DNA from: a virus
DNA: 24,682 nt
Reading direction: 5' to 3' (one strand)
IMG/VR virus record: IMGVR_UViG_3300031278_000123
Span: 1-24,682 of that record
A program made the position numbers and the translations under genes. Positions within the stretch are counted from its first letter, which is position 1. Each line of letters opens with the position of its first letter. This document shows, piece after piece, positions 23,095 to 24,682 of the stretch. The notes under the pieces were generated by a model that saw only the letters and a list, made by a program, of their open reading frames with translations, was not told the origin of the DNA and did not search any database.

Positions 23095-23870
23095 CAGATT
23101 TAGATGCGTCCTTGAATGCGGTTAATTTTTCTGATGTATACTTTGAAGTAGGCAGATATTTTGATGATTTAATTCCTGCTCAAAAAATAACAAAACTTGA
23201 TATACCAAAAAATCAAGGATATAGGAAGATGTTAAAAAAGTTTTTGCCTAGAAATATTACAATTTTGGGGATATTGCATGCTAACTCAAAATCTCAATTA
23301 ATAACAAGGATAGAAGATTTTACATCATTTTTATATCACGATGATGCAGTACAATTAATTTTCAACGATAAAAGCGATAGATATTATTCAGTAGAATTTC
23401 AGAAAAAAGTTGAATTACAAAAGAGAGGGCAATTCGTGCCACTCAAATTAACTTTTATTGCAGATGACCCTTTTGGATATGCGGTAACACCTGATAGCGA
23501 TAGCCAGACTATAACAGATAATAATGATACTTATATCCTTGCTAATGGTGGACAACATTATGCTTATCCAGTTATAACTATTACATTTAACCAGATACAA
23601 AAACATGTTTATATAGAAAATAATAGCATTGATGGCAATCGTGTTGATATATCAAAATCATTTGCAGTATCAGATGAGCTTGAAATAGACTGCAAAAATG
23701 AAACCATAAAATTAAACGGGGTTGCTAGCTATGCAGGATTAGGTGATGGTGGCGATGGTACAGCACAATGGATTTTCTTAAATGCAGGGAATAATGAAAT
23801 ACAAGTTGGTACAGATGATGATACTATAAATGTTGATGTTGATACTACATTAGAAAAAGTATATTTTTGA
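23091..23870 (+). CDS. distal tail protein (Dit-like)
   Basis: The 259-residue protein matches the siphovirus tail-component family that forms the hub ring at the tail tip. The N-terminal domain has RYFDDLIPAQKITKLDIPKN, the RNITILGILHANSKSQLI strand pair, LIFNDKSDRYYSV and LKLTFIADDPFGY, the conserved end of the Dit belt domain. A C-terminal galectin-like beta domain (QHYAYPVITITFNQIQKHVY, later FLNAGNNEIQ) follows. The start overlaps the tape-measure stop by ATGA. It fits the gene order tape measure, Dit, appendages. Confidence 0.85.
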   Translation: MTDLDASLNAVNFSDVYFEVGRYFDDLIPAQKITKLDIPKNQGYRKMLKKFLPRNITILGILHANSKSQLITRIEDFTSFLYHDDAVQLIFNDKSDRYYSVEFQKKVELQKRGQFVPLKLTFIADDPFGYAVTPDSDSQTITDNNDTYILANGGQHYAYPVITITFNQIQKHVYIENNSIDGNRVDISKSFAVSDELEIDCKNETIKLNGVASYAGLGDGGDGTAQWIFLNAGNNEIQVGTDDDTINVDVDTTLEKVYF

Positions 23871-23886
23871 TAGGAAAGGATAGAAT

Positions 23887-24600
23887 ATGGCAAAACCTTA
23901 TTTAAAATACGAATTAAAAAGCGGAGTATATAAGTGGGTATATTATGATGATGATAATTTAGCTGGCTTAGCTTTAGATGATTTAGCTGCGCATGCTTCA
24001 GACCATTACCCGGGCGGTGCTGATGAGCTTCTATTAGATGAAGATAACATGGCTACTGATAGTAAAGATAAAGGGGCAAGTCAGCAATCAGTTAAAAAAT
24101 ATGTAGATGACCGTGTAAATACCTTACTTGCAAACCTATCCCCGGCAGGTGCAGAGATACCCTCGTCTAATGGTGCAGAAAAGGCACAGCAGACTGGAAT
24201 GACAAACTTTGAACCCTATACACTTGCTTATGATAAAGCTACAGATGAGACTGCTTTCTGGAGATTTATAGTACCTCCCACCTATCAGGGTGGAAACATA
24301 ACTATAAATATCCACTACAAGACAACAGTTAATACCAATGACGTAGTCTTTTTTGCAAAATATCTAGCAGTAGCAGAGGGAGAGACTTATGACGGTTCTT
24401 TAAGTGGTGCAGAAACCTTTACAGCCGATACTGTACCCGGAACAGCAGGGCAAAAGGGAGTTGCAAGTAAAACAATATCAGCCTGGACATTGGCAGTTGG
24501 CGATGAAGTTATTTTGTTTATAGGCAGGGACGCTGACAATGCTTCTGACGACGCAGACGCAGATATACTTGTAACTATGGTAGAGGTTAAGGAGGTATAA
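23887..24600 (+). CDS. tail appendage / fibre protein
   Basis: The 237-residue protein carries motifs of phage fibre and appendage proteins: AAHASDHYPGGADELLLDED (a DHxPGGxDxL element) and MATDSKDKGASQQSVKKYVD, a fibre-attachment stretch. The C-terminal half (about 105-237, WRFIVPPTYQGGNITINIHY) looks like a beta-sandwich receptor-binding or fibre-tip domain. AGGAAAGGAT precedes the ATG. Its composition is visibly more G+C-rich than the other genes (28 of 60 in 24001-24060), suggesting recent acquisition, which is common for receptor-binding proteins. A role in adsorption is inferred. Confidence 0.72.
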   Translation: MAKPYLKYELKSGVYKWVYYDDDNLAGLALDDLAAHASDHYPGGADELLLDEDNMATDSKDKGASQQSVKKYVDDRVNTLLANLSPAGAEIPSSNGAEKAQQTGMTNFEPYTLAYDKATDETAFWRFIVPPTYQGGNITINIHYKTTVNTNDVVFFAKYLAVAEGETYDGSLSGAETFTADTVPGTAGQKGVASKTISAWTLAVGDEVILFIGRDADNASDDADADILVTMVEVKEV

Positions 24601-24682
24601 TGGCACTTACAAATCCACTATATAATGCACTACCACAGCTATCTAACATACAGGGTTTTTGGCGAATGGAAGAAACCTCTGG
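24600..24682 (+). CDS. tail protein, probable LamG/concanavalin-like (3' partial)
   Basis: Only the first 27 complete codons are in the window. AAGGAGGT sits just before the ATG, which shares a base with the preceding TAA. The peptide MALTNPLYNALPQLSNIQG continues with FWRMEETSG, like the opening of LamG/concanavalin-A-type domains (G-[FY]-W-R-[ML]-[DE]-E-x-S-G) in phage tail proteins. Such proteins often bind glycans at the tail tip. The call is tentative because the rest is missing. Confidence 0.5.
   Translation, partial: MALTNPLYNALPQLSNIQGFWRMEETS

Noticed and set aside
1-24682. tRNA genes, CRISPR arrays, insertion sequences, alternative genetic code
   Set aside because: No cloverleaf-like segments, spaced direct repeats or transposase motifs were seen, and all three standard stop codons end genes.

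Overview
This window is one continuous, entirely plus-strand late-gene block of a tailed double-stranded DNA phage or prophage. It has HK97-type heads and a long non-contractile (siphovirus-type) tail: there is a tape measure and a tail-tube gene but no sheath gene. The DNA is A+T-rich with many ATA (Ile) and AGA/AGG (Arg) codons, strong AGGAGG-type ribosome binding sites and occasional TTG starts. Standard stops (TAA, TAG, TGA) are all used. The 3D-domain and M23 lytic enzymes, the XkdF-type protease and the SPP1/HK97-type neck genes point to a Gram-positive-type, low-GC host (Bacillota/Clostridia-like or a related anaerobe). This is inference; no host marker, integrase or att site lies in the window.

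Layout. Positions 1-875 hold the 3' part of a membrane-anchored 3D-domain lytic protein and a small unknown gene, closed by a terminator-like hairpin (893-934). Positions 948-4355 carry small terminase, large terminase and portal. Positions 4376-5302 carry accessory genes: a Gly/Arg-rich microprotein, a secreted M23 peptidase, a 32-residue membrane peptide and a small unknown. Positions 5235-7003 hold a MuF head protein with a C-terminal JAMM/JAB-type metallopeptidase domain, followed by a coupled Cys-rich small gene that looks like its immunity partner. A promoter-like site and a second hairpin (7060-7105) follow. Positions 7122-10482 hold a small head protein, the XkdF protease, the scaffold (both with nested in-frame starts), the major capsid protein and a 54-residue protein.

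Positions 10490-15055 are an inserted, very A+T-rich glycosylation island: an 819-residue multi-domain glycosyltransferase, an Asp/Glu-racemase-like enzyme and two GT2 glycosyltransferases. All are stop/start-overlapped with each other and with the downstream connector gene. Positions 15052-17070 carry head-tail connector, closure, HK97 gp10-like and tail-terminator-like genes. Positions 17084-18667 are a second accessory patch: a small unknown, another GT4 glycosyltransferase and a zinc-ribbon protein. Positions 18657-24682 carry the tail tube, the tail assembly chaperone with a -1 frameshift on A AAA AAG, tape measure, distal tail protein, an appendage/fibre protein and the start of a probable LamG-type tail protein.

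How it works together. The structural genes form one co-transcribed assembly programme in packaging-to-tail order. Three cargo sets sit inside it: lytic enzymes, a virion-linked toxin/immunity pair, and a glycosylation set placed next to the capsid and tail-tube genes. The most unusual points are the MuF-JAMM cassette and the glycosylation island, whose first enzyme carries an N-terminal copy of the small domain encoded alone just upstream. No tRNA, rRNA, CRISPR or insertion sequence was seen, and no gene-free stretch exceeds about 120 bases.
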